Shown piece after piece: positions 11,082-22,009 of a DNA stretch of 64,000 bases. The notes below the pieces were generated by a model. That model did no database searches. It saw only the letters and a list, made by a program, of their open reading frames with translations, and had not been told where the DNA came from. The DNA is taken from assembly GCA_036925085.1 (NCBI GenBank), contig JAUPFP010000002.1, positions 3,955,320 through 4,019,319 of the forward strand. Direction: 5' to 3'. Source of the DNA: Brachycybe producta (lineage: Eukaryota > Arthropoda > Diplopoda > Playtdesmida > Andrognathidae). Each line of letters starts with the position of its first letter. The stretch's first letter is position 1. A program made the position numbers and the translations under genes.

Positions 11082-11486
11082 TAGTTTAAGAGTACGTCCC
11101 TGTACTCTCAAAAAGTTAACTATTAAAAATACCCGTTGGTATAAAAATCTATACGATAAAAATTATAAATCCCGTTGGATAATAAAATTTAAAAATCACA
11201 ACTCGTGATACTGATAGCATCTCGCTATTTTAAAAATTCCCGCTCGGAATTAAGAACAATTCTAAAAACTGACAAATAGGCGAAAGCCTATCAAATTACA
11301 AAAGGGATAATCCCCTAATATAAAAACTTCAAAATTCTCAAATTTTAAAACGTATAAAAAAACAATTATAAAAACTCAGGCAACTGTCTTAAACTACGAA
11401 TAAAATAAATAGACGACGGTCTATTAAAATGCGAACGTGCATTAAAAATACAAAATACTAAAGTATAAAATGAAATACTAAAAATA
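11082..11486. other. Gypsy 3' untranslated region
   Basis: AT-rich stretch between the last ORF and the polypurine tract. No coding frame is supported. Confidence 0.6.
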
Positions 11487-12900
11487 CTAATAGTCCATGC
11501 GGGCCCATCCGTTGGCAGGACTCTCTGGGCTCTTCCGTAGTGCATCCTCCAGGATGACGGCAGCATTTGCTGATCCTTGATACTGTCGATAGCTTCGATG
11601 CCCTTCGGCAAAACTTGTTGCGGCATCAAACAGGATGTGCGGCCGATCATCGTTAAAGTGAGGGCTGCGAACTGGGCGACTATCGACATGGATCTTCGCT
11701 TGCGGGCTCCATTGGCGAAAGGTGCGGATCCATTCACGCACTCCTTCCTCGACATCTTTCAACTGGACCCGGTCGGTGTAGTGAAACATCATGACATCGC
11801 AGTGATCCGGGTTCACGACAAGGATGGTGGATACGCAGCGGACGACCAGTGCAATAATGTAGGCTTTTGGACCCTTCGGGATTCTGTTCTTGGGTGGAGT
11901 TTCGTCCCACTCGAACATCCCTAGGTACAACTGATGCCTTGGTGTCCTTCGTTGCTGCCAGTGAACACACAGGTTGTTCAACACCGTCTCGTCCTCTCGG
12001 GTGCTTCTGCTCGGATGAGTGATGGGTCTGCCATCAGGGACCTGCAAGGAGTCCGTGGGAGTCCCCAATGGCAACCCCAGACGCTCCTTGGCTGGTTTCT
12101 TCTTCGAAACGGCCCCGGTACTCTTTCCTGGTTCATCCTTCGACTTGTCCTGGTCTTCGGCTTTTGGCGACATCTTGTTTTTACGTTCCATGGTTCTTGA
12201 TGGTACAGGAGGCGTTTCGGAAACCCTAGTACTCCCAGGAGCTTCTGCGGCGCCCCTGGTTGTTGTCTCCGGTCCTGGGATTTTAACATCATCTTTGTAG
12301 AGTCGTCCTGGTACTCTCGGACAGACATCCCTCATGGTCACGCTGTTTCCAGGTGCGTGATGGAAGAATCCACGCACTTCCGTTCTCAGCTGGGTTCTTA
12401 GGCCCCTGTTGACTCGGTTTCGTGTGACGAGAGGCCTTGGCTGCCTCCAACGTCGCACTCCACGAATCAACAGGTCTTCTGTGGGGCCTGTACTTCCAGC
12501 GTCCTTCGGTAGCACGACTCCTTCCAGGATGCGGCTATCATAGAGGACGATCCTCTCTCCGTCGAACGTCTCAAAAACATTGTCGACCAACGCCCTTCCT
12601 TGATCATGATACGCAACAGCCAGGTCGATCAACCATCTAAGCTGTTCGTTATATTGATCCCTCGGATTCTTGATATTTAGGTTGACCTCCTCAGTTGAAA
12701 TTTTGAGCGTGGTGAAGGTCTTTGTGGGTTCCGGAGCTTCGGCAACCTCTTCCTCCACTAAATCAATCTCTCCAGCGTCAATGAATAGTACATCGTCATC
12801 TTCCGTTTCTGCTTTTCTGGAGATGGTGACAACTGGCCCGACGATGGCGTTGTCTGTGACGATTCGCTCATGGAGGTGGGCCACAGCGGACTCCGTGAGC
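11487..12900 (-). CDS. Gypsy extra ORF 4, unknown function
   Basis: About 470 codons open from just after a TAA stop at 12901-12903 to a stop at 11487. There is no ATG near its beginning (the frame reads GLTESAVAHLHERIV), so it may need readthrough, reinitiation or a start lost by mutation. The N-terminal part is acidic, the middle is proline/lysine-rich (about residues 200-290), and the C-terminal part is better ordered, with LYLGMFEWDETPPKNRIPKG and FHYTDRVQLKDVEEGVREWI. There is no signal peptide or membrane segment, so it does not look like env although it sits in the env position. I recognise no family. The low stop density over 1.4 kb and the codon-like composition support a real coding history. 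Confidence 0.6.
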
Positions 12901-13622
12901 CCTTATTCACGTTTGCGCTTGGCCTCACGATGACGCTTACTAGGTTTATTCTTCTTTCGGAGAAGAACTGCAGTCGGGGCAGTATCAGCAACTGGTGGAC
13001 TGGTGAGTGGTGCGGGCCTTTTTAAAGTTGGAGCAGCAGTCTTCACTTTGGCAGCTGCAGGCTAGACCAGTTCGGCATAAGCCCTTTCCGCATCTTTCAA
13101 GGCTTGACTTTTGGGTACGTAGCGACCTTGCTCGTCCCATATCTCGTGCAGACTTCTATGCGGTACCGGAGGTCGATTGCGTCGGTGGTGCTGTTCCCAA
13201 TCGTGGGATGCCCACTCTTCCGTTCCTTCCTCTCCGGTTTTACCCCAGTTTCGAGGTTCGGCACCTCCTGGAGCAAACTCTCCAGGCTTGATAGCTTTAT
13301 AAAAATTCGGTTGGCCAGCGCCAACGAACCCCTTCAGAATCTTCTTTGACTGTCGTTTTATGGTCTTCTTGGATGGTGTGGGAATAACTTTATGTTCCCA
13401 CAATCCATCGGCAATTTCTTTTTCGAGGGCAACAGCAGCCGTATCGAAAATTAACTTTGACCCTAAAACGATCGGTATAATAGAGCAGGGTTCCACTCTG
13501 GCTCTCTTGAACCCTCTCTCTTTGTGGCCACGACCTGACAAGACGGGTCCACGGACACCATGACCCCCACCCTGCCTGGTAGTGGCCACATCCTGATATA
13601 AATTCTCGAGTGGAGACGCCAT
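12901..13622 (-). pseudogene. Gypsy extra ORF 3, small basic protein with one internal stop
   Basis: An ATG at 13620-13622 opens MASPLENLYQDVATTRQ in the same frame as pol. The frame has a glycine/arginine-rich segment (GGGHGVRG, SGRGHKERG), meets a TAG at 13062-13064, and continues to a TAA at 12901-12903 with a strongly basic tail (KKNKPSKRHREAKRKRE) resembling a nuclear localisation or nucleic-acid-binding tail. The TAG may be a mutation or a readthrough site. No known domain recognised. It could equally be the cleaved C-terminus of the pol polyprotein, since no stop separates it from integrase. Confidence 0.5.
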
Positions 13623-14680
13623 GTTGTCTCTACTACTATAATGAAGAAGAAAGAGCGAATTCAATTTTCGGAGTCCGAAATACTTTGTCTTATTCCGGAC
13701 CTTTCTTACCCGAAGTATTCCAGCTCCTTTCTTCAGATTTCTTCGAACTCTTTCGAAATTCCGTTTGATGTAGGTCGAAAAGTTTCTCAATTCCGAAAAC
13801 AAAATAAAACTTTCGATGTTTTTCCAAATTAAACAATAGAATTTTCCAAAATTGTCCACGATGCAATGATAACTTTCCAAAATATGGCCGATAAGTGTAC
13901 AAAAAGTGGTGATCTGAAGAAGATGCCAGAAAATAGTGCCGGTACATGTGTATAGCACATGGGCACAACTGTCAGTGATGAAGAACATAAACAATAGGAC
14001 CCGGAACCATAGTGGTGCGAGGCTAGTAGACATTTTACTTAATGTATCCCTCCGCCCACGTGTTTCTTCCATGCTTGGTAGCGTCATTGACCGCTCCCTG
14101 TTTACTTCCTCATTTGGGACGTCATTTCCATCTGTGGCGTCACTAGCATCGATATCATCGTCCATTTTTGTTGTTTCATCGATAACTTCCGCGTTTTTCA
14201 GCTCCATTTGAAATTCCATCGGCGAATTTACAGCTTTTTCGTCGATTTCCATCGTTTCTTCAGGAATTTTGCTGATTTCTTCAACAAATCCAATGGTTTC
14301 CATGGTAAAATTCGTCTTGTTACCATATTCTCTGGTGAATTTCATCGCATCTTCGCCAGGTAAGTATGAGAATTGCTGCTGGTTATCGTCTGCTGCCATT
14401 TTTCTTCTAATTTCGACGTTACGGTCAGAATGCTTTCGGATTGCTTTCGTAAATATCTTAATTTCTTCTTCATCTTCAGAAGATTCGATCCAAGCATTTT
14501 GGCATCTGCAGTGTCCACAACATCTCTTCTTACGCGAAGGTAAGTTCTTTTTCTTGACAAACGCTGTCATTTCTTTTTCTTTTACAGGTTCCGATTCGGA
14601 TTCTTCTGGCGATGAGTTACCCATGGACTCCAGGGTGTCTCCAGTTGTTGGAACATTGGGTCCGTCCTTTTGGTAAATCT
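13623..14680 (-). CDS. C-terminal extension of Gypsy pol with hydrophobic segment
   Basis: Directly in frame after integrase. It starts with a CGHCRC cysteine cluster and an acidic stretch, followed by a signal-peptide-like hydrophobic run (FRVLLFMFFITDSCAHVL, near 14000) and further hydrophobic sequence (FWHLLQITTFCTLIGHIL). This may be a decayed or minimal envelope-like segment, or an intron-bearing region read as continuous ORF. No known env motif recognised. Confidence 0.45.
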
Positions 14681-17600
14681 CATATAGTGGTCTCAGGTTT
14701 GCAACGTTTACAGAATCTTCCACTAATCTTCCAGCTCGATTCTCGTAACTTAATCGGTATACGGTGTCCGATACTTTCGACACAATCGTATATCCCTGTC
14801 TCCATTTCGTTAAGAACTTCTTGTTCTGTCCAGGCCTGATTCGCATGTCTCGTACAAGTACTTTCTGTCCGATTTGGTACTCGTAAGGCTTCTTATGCCT
14901 TTGGTCGTAGTACTTCTTTCGACGATCATGTGCTGCTTTCAGGTTCGCCCTGGCTGTTCTTAGTTCTTCTTCTTGGCGTGCTTCCGCCTGTTGTCGAACG
15001 TCCACGAGGTTTCCTGCCTCGTTATCCATGATAACTGGTCGTTCTGGAACTAAGGTGTCTACTTTAGTTCTGGGCTCCCTCCCAAACATGAGTCTGTACG
15101 GCGTAAACTTCGTGGATGAATGTACAGATGAGTTGTACGATTCCAAAACTTCATCCAGTTTCGTTGCCCAATCAGTTTGGTTCTTTGCAGGAGTCAGATA
15201 CTTTTTCATAGTCTGAATAATGTTTTTATTCGTCCTTTCGGCGAGACCATTACTTTGCGGATGGTATGCAGTTGTTGTTTCGTGCTCTATCTTGTTTATT
15301 TTCAAGAATTCTTGAGTGTTCTTCGCAACAAACGGCGTCCCTCGATCCGAAATGAGCTTCTCTGGTATCCCGAAGATTCTCTTTACGTCTTTTGCTAGGA
15401 AGTTCATTACGATTAGTGTGGTTGTGCTTTTCACTGCTTTAGCAACGCAATATCGAGTGGCGTAATCGACTGCCAACAAGATGTGCTTGTTTCCTCCAAC
15501 CGACGGTACTAATGGTCCAATGAAATCCATTCCCCAGCAATCACAAGGCTTTCCAATGGGCATTTCTTGAAGGAACCCTTCAGGTTTCTCTGTACCCAGC
15601 TTGTGTAATTGACAAATCTCACATGATCGCACATATTCGAATATGTCGTGCTTCATGTTATTCCAATAAAATCTTTGCCTGGCTCTATTCCAGGTCTTAG
15701 TTTGTCCTTCATGACCAGCATCTGGCTCGTCATGGCATAATCTCATTACTTCAGGGATGAGATGTTTTGGGACCACATTCACGAGTGTGGGTACGGAACT
15801 TCCGTGAAACACACAAGCGAACAACTTGTTGTTGTAATCGCAGAACAACTTATGAAGAGGTGACTCCGGTTGGTTACGCAACTCCTCACGAATCTTCAAA
15901 ATCTCTGGGTCCAATTTTTGCTCCACCTTCCAATCCCATTGTAAGGTTACATTAAAGATCACGCTGTCATCTAGGTCTTCCGCTTCTGGGATGGCCTTCC
16001 AGTTAACAGGTACTCCTGCTGGATATCTTGAGAGGCAATCGGCTTCGATGTGAAGTTTCCCCTCCTTGTAGATGATTTTGTAGTCGTACTCCTGCATTAG
16101 CAGCTGCCAGCGACCAAGTCTTCCTTCCAGACGTGCTGCAGTCTTCATGTAGCATAATGCATGGTGATCCGTCACAATTGTAAAGGGCTTTTGGAACAGG
16201 TACGGCCGGAACTTGGTGACTCCATAGATTACTGCTAGGCACTCCTTATCCGTCGTACTGTAGTTCTTTTCCGCGTCCCTTAGAACTCTGGAGACACTTC
16301 CAATTATCTCCTTTCTTCGTTTATCCTCTGACTTTTGATAAAGCATCGCTCCAATTCCGTATCCACAGGCATCAGTATGCATAAATATTGCGGCCTTCGG
16401 ATCATATACGGCAACTAATGGAGATTTCGACAACATATTTTTTAGCGTGCGGAATGCATTCTCGCAGTCAACTGACCATTCGAACGGTATATCTTTACCC
16501 GTAAGGTCTGACATTGGCTTCGCTATGTTGGCAAATCCAGGTACATGCTTTCGATAATAACCCGCCAATCCAAGGAAACTTCTGATTGCGGTTACATTGT
16601 CAGGAACTGGGAAGTTCTTTATGGCGACAACCTTATCCGGATCTGGCCGAATTCCATCAGGCGAGATCAGGTGTCCCAAATATTCACTTCTTGGAATCCA
16701 AAGAAGCATTTCACTGGATGCAACTTCAGGTTTGCTGTCCTCAGCAGGTCCAAGATAGTTCTCAGTCTTTCCAAAAATTCTTTGAACGTTCTTCCAAACA
16801 CTGCGATGTCGTCAAGGTAGACAAGGCACGTTTCCCATTTGTGCCCGGCGAGTAGGATGTCCAATGCACGTTGCATAGTGGCAGGAGCATTTCGGAGTCC
16901 GAAAGGCATTCTTACGAACTCGAACAATCCTCGATGAGATGTAAATGCGGTCTTCTCGATGTCGCTTTCTTCCATCTCGAACTGCCAGTATCCACTCTTC
17001 ATATCCAGCGTTGCGAAGTAGCATGCTCATCCATCCTCGGTAATGGATAAGTGTCTGCCTTTGTAATCGCGTTCAACTTCCGATAATCCACACAGAAACG
17101 GTAGGAGCCATCCTTCTTCTTTACAAGGACGATGGGCGATGCATACGGCGATTTCGATGGCCTTACAACCCCAGATTTCTTCATCTCCTCTAGCGTCTCA
17201 TCAATTACGATGCGTTCCCCAGGCCCGCATCTTCGTAACGTGTCTCGAACAGGTAAATTATCTCCAGTTTCGATCTTGTGTTTGGTCAAATTCGTAGCTC
17301 CCAGGTCCTTAGATGAAAAGGCGAAGATCGGTTGGAACTCCTTCAGTAGGATCGTCAACTCTTCTCTTTGATCATCTGTCAGTTCAGGACCAAGTTGAAT
17401 TTCTTTTTCAAAATCAACGGGTGCTTCTCCGATGTCTCTAAAGTTTTCCTCCTCGGAAACTTTGCAGGCCTGCTCTTCTTCTAGTTCTTCTAGAAGTTCG
17501 AAGTGTCCAATAGTCTCGCGGTCTCCAATCCCCACGGACTCCAGTGTGGTATTCAGGAGTTGGACTTCCAGTTGTGATGTTCCATCCCCTTGTAGCACAC

Positions 17601-18331
17601 TGCTGGCCACAACGATGCCTTTTCTATTAAAGAGACTATCGTTCGTTTCAATCATGAGTACTTCGTTTTCCTCAATGATCCGCCCTGCAGCTACTTTGAG
17701 GTTCAAAGCCTGGCCCGGATTTAACGTAATCCTTCCTTGGGCTTTTACGCAGCTTTCCTCTCTAGCTTTTATGGCATAGGAGTTATCCAGATGGCTATTC
17801 TGAGCACATCCCTCCTCTTTTAACTCTTTGAAGAAATTCCAGGGAAGGCTACTACGCGCACTTCCTTTCTTCAATAATTCTCGTGTTCTTTCGTAGAACA
17901 ACTCATTAGCAAAGTAGATCTTGGAGGTCTTCATGGAAATGATGAGATCAAATGCAGCTCCCAGGTCTCTCCCCAGCAGTGCTTCTCGTTTTCCATCTAT
18001 GATGAGCATCCTTGCCGTTACTTGCTTCCCGTTCAACTCGAACGTCGGCCACAACTGACCAAGTACTTTAATCGGTACCCCTCCTACTGCGCCTAATGCA
18101 GGTGCGTTCCGGATTGGTCCATATCGAAGTCCGTACTCTTTGGCCATTGTGCCTGACAAGATAGTGAACCCAGTTCCGCTATCCGCCAAAAATCTAACTG
18201 GTGTGCCATCAACCTGAATGGTAATCTTGGCAACACTCTCATCGGGCTTAGTATCTCCTACCTCGATGAGTTCGCATGAGGTGAGTAGGCTGTCTACAGT
18301 GATTTCGACACTTTCGACAACAAGCCCTACT
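14681..18331 (-). pseudogene. Gypsy pol: protease, RT, RNase H, integrase (frameshifted)
   Basis: Protease: FLADSGTGFTIL with the aspartic DSG near 18180. RT: VLVKKKDGSYRFCVDYRKLN (near 17100), FVRMPFGLRNAPATMQRAL, and YLDD at 16808-16819. RNase H: MHTDACGYGIGAML (near 16370), TTDKE, VTDHHAL. Integrase: an HHCC zinc region with CEICQLHK (near 15610), GMDFIGPL, SDRGTPF and YHPQSNGLAERTNK giving the D,D,E triad, then a GPY/F-like end. Two breaks lie in RT: a short deletion near 17028 between the PLPRMDE and ATLDMKSG motifs, and a single-base loss near 16680 before EYLGHLIS. Both shift frame, so this copy cannot make active RT. Confidence 0.88.
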
Positions 18332-19030
18332 CCTCAATAAATCTCTAACTTCAACGGATTCAATAACCTCGCTGTTCGCAGGGATCCTGCTGGTATCATC
18401 TCCTCTACTGATAGCTGCGTTTACAATAGCCTTGGGTTTTCTAGCATCAGTTACGGCCTTGCTCCAAGCAATAACATTGGATGTTACATCTTGAGGGATT
18501 TCCTGAGCAACATTGCTTATCCCCGGTATACACGCCGCAGAATTCTGTTGGGTCCTTCCCTCTATTCCGTCTGGCACCGCAGAATTCTGTTGGGTCTCTC
18601 CCTCAATTCTGTCTTGATGAACTCCAGTTTCCATGGCTTCCACAATTCTCTTTGCTTCCTCCAAGCTATTCGCGTAAACTACCATAGCTTTCGTAGGTGA
18701 CCAGATGATGGGTTCCGGAAATATCTCTTCGATGATTTCTCCCCTTCGACCAGTATCCTTTCGCAGCTTCTTATATTTTCGTGAATTCCGTTGTCGTTTT
18801 CCATTCATAATGCCGACTAACAACTCCGACGATTGCTCAGGGAGTCCTTGAGTGTCCAAATCACATGGTCTCTTCGGTGCTCCAGCCTTTGGTCTAGTTG
18901 TGGTGACATTCGAAATGCCGACTAACAACTCCGACGATTGCTCAGGGAGTCCTTGAGTGTCCAAATCGCATGGTCTCTTCGGTGCTCCAGCATTCCGTCT
19001 AGTTGTAGTGACATTGGTCGCTTCGCTCAC
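18248..19030 (-). pseudogene. Gypsy gag-pro linker region with internal tandem duplication
   Basis: An open frame between nucleocapsid and protease, in a frame different from both. It contains a 35-residue unit (GAPKRPCDLDTQGLPEQSSE inside) present twice in tandem, a 14-residue QQNSA-containing unit present twice, and the basic stretch NGKRQRNSRKYKKLRK. It ends in a different frame from the protease, which overlaps from about 18331. Whether this is a normal frameshift or decay cannot be told from one copy. Confidence 0.55.
18810..19019 (-). repeat. 105-bp tandem duplication in Gypsy linker
   Basis: 18810-18914 and 18915-19019 are near-identical (a few substitutions). The period is exactly 105 bp, so the frame is kept. 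Confidence 0.9.
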
Positions 19031-19166
19031 GCCCCTATTCCCCCCAACAAAGCTTTGTCCACAATGTTTTGGGAATTGGCGATCGCTGTTTCGTTTCGAT
19101 TCTGTCGTTTTCCAGAGGGTTTTCCGTTCTTAAAGGGCGGTAGGCCCCTCTTTACTGCCACCCTTT

Positions 19167-19859
19167 CTAGTTTAAATCAGCCGGGTTTTCCTCTCGCAGG
19201 AACTTCTTCTGCCCGTTCTCGCTGACAACAAAATACTGCTGGCCATTTTTCCCAGTGGCCATTCCGTGTTTAACAAGTCCAACGGTCCCATCCGCAACTA
19301 CTTTCTTTGGGCAGTTTCTTGCAAAGTGACCCTTCTCGTGACAATGATAACACTCCATTGTACTGAGATCTTTTAGGGTTTTACTTCCATCTTGCGTTTG
19401 CTGACCATTGTAGTTCTTCTTCTGCGGATATCTTTGGTTCCATTTCCGACCTTGTTGCTGATTCGAGTTCTGGTTGGTCTTCTGTTGCGCTTGATTATTT
19501 GAATTTGATGGAGTCGAGTTGTTCGTTGCGTCCGCTTGATCTTGAGTAACAACCGCGTAAGAACGTCCTCCGTCCATTACTGCTTGCGTCTGTTTGGCAT
19601 TTTGGCGTTGGTTATTCTTCTGTGGACCCTTGGAGACCTGGGTCGTTGTTTGTTGACCCATCGTTCCTTCCGGTATCCATAACCCATCAGCCATCAAAAC
19701 TTCCTCGGTATCCTTGATATATGTCGTGTACAGCTTCAGATTGCTATTCGGCGCATTCTGTGTAGCATTACGTATAATCGGATGAAGTTTCTGCCGAAAT
19801 TCCACAATCCGGTATTTGTCGGTTACCCCAGGTAACATTTTCCTACTCAAGTCAAGGTA
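19167..19859 (-). CDS. Gypsy gag C-terminal part with CCHC zinc knuckle (partial)
   Basis: Open from the edge of the N gap to a stop at 19167. It holds the end of capsid, a Q/N-rich low-complexity linker, and one nucleocapsid knuckle CYHCHEKGHFARNC (C-X2-C-X4-H-X4-C, near 19300-19340) that binds the genomic RNA. The frame remains open into the gap with no ATG, so the N-terminus is missing from the assembly rather than from the element. Confidence 0.8.
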   Translation of the reverse strand, partial: YLDLSRKMLPGVTDKYRIVEFRQKLHPIIRNATQNAPNSNLKLYTTYIKDTEEVLMADGLWIPEGTMGQQTTTQVSKGPQKNNQRQNAKQTQAVMDGGRSYAVVTQDQADATNNSTPSNSNNQAQQKTNQNSNQQQGRKWNQRYPQKKNYNGQQTQDGSKTLKDLSTMECYHCHEKGHFARNCPKKVVADGTVGLVKHGMATGKNGQQYFVVSENGQKKFLREENPADLN

Positions 19860-19860
19860 G

Positions 19861-19960
19861 NNNNNNNNNNNNNNNNNNNNNNNNNNNNNNNNNNNNNNNN
19901 NNNNNNNNNNNNNNNNNNNNNNNNNNNNNNNNNNNNNNNNNNNNNNNNNNNNNNNNNNNN
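19861..19960. other. Assembly gap (100 N)
   Basis: Exactly 100 N, probably a placeholder of unknown true size. It replaces the 5' end of the Gypsy element; the sequence right of it does not match the visible LTR. Confidence 0.95.
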
Positions 19961-20732
19961 TTTGTTTTTGTGGAGGGGGTTACATATGGTGAACAATACA
20001 TATATGTTTTATGTGCTGCTTGTTCTTTGCTTGAAGTTTGAGAATTTGGTGGGGGTAAATTGAGGACATCATAAAATGTACTTTAAACGAGACTTAATGT
20101 TTATTTTGTGTGATAATGGTCCAATATTATTGCCACTGGACCAGGCCATTAAGTTAATCCCACACCTGATGTTTGAGCGCTAAAAGTATCTCACAATGTT
20201 TTATCTGTTTATCTCATATGATGCTGTTGTTCATGACAACAAACAAGCATAAATACAAAACGTACAAGGCAAGTTCCACATGATGTGTACAATTGTCAAA
20301 TATTTTTTTCTATGTAGAACACTTTGCAATGTGCGCAAAAGTTTCAGCATATAGGAAAAATATTATCCAAGGCGAGTGCTCGTGGATTACAGGATTTCTT
20401 GACTGAAACTCTGTGCAAAGGAGTGTTAGGTGAAAATATGTTATTTTTGTACTCATTGTGTGAAACCGGCCTAGGTCTAGTTTTTTTGTTTGTGGTATAT
20501 GTAGTAGAAAAATTATCTCACCGAGAGGAGAGTTGCAGCCAGGGTTGGCAAAAAAAACCGAAGGTTTTGTTTATTTAGCACAGCCCACTGGTTTTAACCA
20601 GGTTTAGCTCAGGTTGTTAAGGGTTGAAATGGGCTAAAATGGATTAAACCTCTTTAAAATAACGAGGAAGTCCCTAATGCTATGAAATTATGAATCATCA
20701 AAGTTATCAACTCTAGTCAACTCCATGCCTTG
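19961..20732. other. Non-coding, nothing recognised
   Basis: The ORF starting near 20324 has no recognisable domain. No repeats identified. Confidence 0.45.
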
Positions 20733-21288
20733 AGCCTCGTTTTCACGGTGTTAGTTTTTTCATGAGAGTAGCTGTCATGAAAGTTGCGATAGTTCACTTC
20801 ACGATAGTAACTGTCTACATGTCTTGAAGTAATATAATAGTTCTATCATGAGAGTGTGACGTTTACTTCACACAGGCAGTTAGAAATAGGGGAGAACGTC
20901 AGTTGGCTCCGCCATTGTTATGATGACCGGCAACTTCTAATTGGCTGGTTATGTAGTCTGTCGTCACATGCTCCGCCCTTTTCAACGTCGAACCACAAAA
21001 CAAACCAATTAGAAGTTGCCTGTCTACTTCACAGGATATCATTGAGTCAACAACAGTGTTGCCTCTCTCTCCCTCCAGAAGCCAAATTTCCCTACAAAGT
21101 GGATATCTCCCTACAAGTGGTCAAACAACTATTACTATTGCGACATTATTAAATACTATCTAATCAAACATGATTGTTGTGATAGTGCTATCGCGATAGT
21201 GCGATAGTGACTATGATGTGGGTCTGCACGATGATAGTTCTCGCGATAGTTGCTGCTGTCATGACAGCAACTATCGTGAAAACGAGGC
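20733..21288. mobile_element. MITE family I copy 1, carrying a nested family A MITE
   Basis: Ends GCCTCGTTTTCACGG and CGTGAAAACGAGGC. The interior is repetitive, built of ATGATAGT / ACTATCGT-type blocks. Other copies are at 28501-29940 and 57580-58215. A family A element is inserted at 20872-21023. Confidence 0.82.
20872..21023. mobile_element. MITE family A copy 3 (internally deleted)
   Basis: 152 bp, flanked by TTACTTCAC (20863-20871) and CTACTTCAC (21024-21032), an 8/9 match. The right arm is shortened. The central CRE-like motif is mutated. Confidence 0.85.
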
Positions 21289-21779
21289 TTTAGTCTAAGC
21301 AATTCTTGTATTGCTACCATCAGTTTGAAGTTCAGCATCTAGTATATTATTTGTCACAATGAGTTTTAAAGGTGGCTGACCATCACATCATATCAGAAGA
21401 CAAATTTTCAGAAATTTTTTTGACGAGAATGGGGATGAAATGCAAGAAATGTGGAAAAAACTGTTAGTGCAAAGGTAGAAAGAATAAAAATCATTACAAA
21501 AATAAACATCCATTTTCTCAGCTGTTATTCTGATTATTCCAATGCTAATTTGAATTATACTATGTCTACTGAACCACATACTATATTATATAGCACATTA
21601 CATGTAAAACTAAAGGAAAAAACAAAACAAAATGGGTTAAACTAGTTTAGCCCAGCCCATTTTAAACCATGTTTAAACAGTGGTTTAAACCACTAGTAGG
21701 GAAACCTGACTGCAGCTAGATTCGTGCACATTTCTAGATGGGAAATATCCGCAGTCTTTGATATCCGCGTTCGTAGCTA
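21289..21779. other. Non-coding, nothing recognised
   Basis: Short ORFs only; no domain or repeat structure supported. Confidence 0.45.
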
Positions 21780-22009
21780 CAGGATATGGCCCAAATGTCA
21801 TCACCCCCTATTTAAAAATGCCGCCATTTTGTTTTTAAACATTATCTGTCATTATTTTGTTTATAATTGTGTGTCGCACAGAGTAGTGCGAAATTCATTA
21901 TAAACAAGTAAACACCATATGAACGTCCTGAAATTGTGACTTCTTTTTTATTCAAAACATTTTATCTCACATTTTGGCCACATTGCACTGGCCACCAATG
22001 GTCACCCTA

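Larger units (their letters stand above)
10241..19860 (-). mobile_element. Ty3/Gypsy LTR retrotransposon, 5' part lost in assembly gap
   Basis: Minus-strand element with, in order, gag nucleocapsid, a linker region, protease, reverse transcriptase, RNase H, integrase, a C-terminal extension, two further ORFs and the 3' LTR. The order RT-RH-IN identifies Ty3/Gypsy. The gag end runs straight into the 100-N gap, so the 5' LTR and primer binding site are not visible. Two frameshifts in RT make this copy non-autonomous. The left target duplication would be around TTAAAAAT; its partner is hidden. Confidence 0.9.

Noticed and set aside
13900..14050. A retroviral-type env in the Gypsy element
   Set aside because: Only a hydrophobic run in frame with pol; no cleavage site, fusion-like segment or separate start that I can support.
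20324..20578. Small hydrophobic ORF as a host gene
   Set aside because: No recognisable domain, no splice signals tied to it, length near chance expectation.
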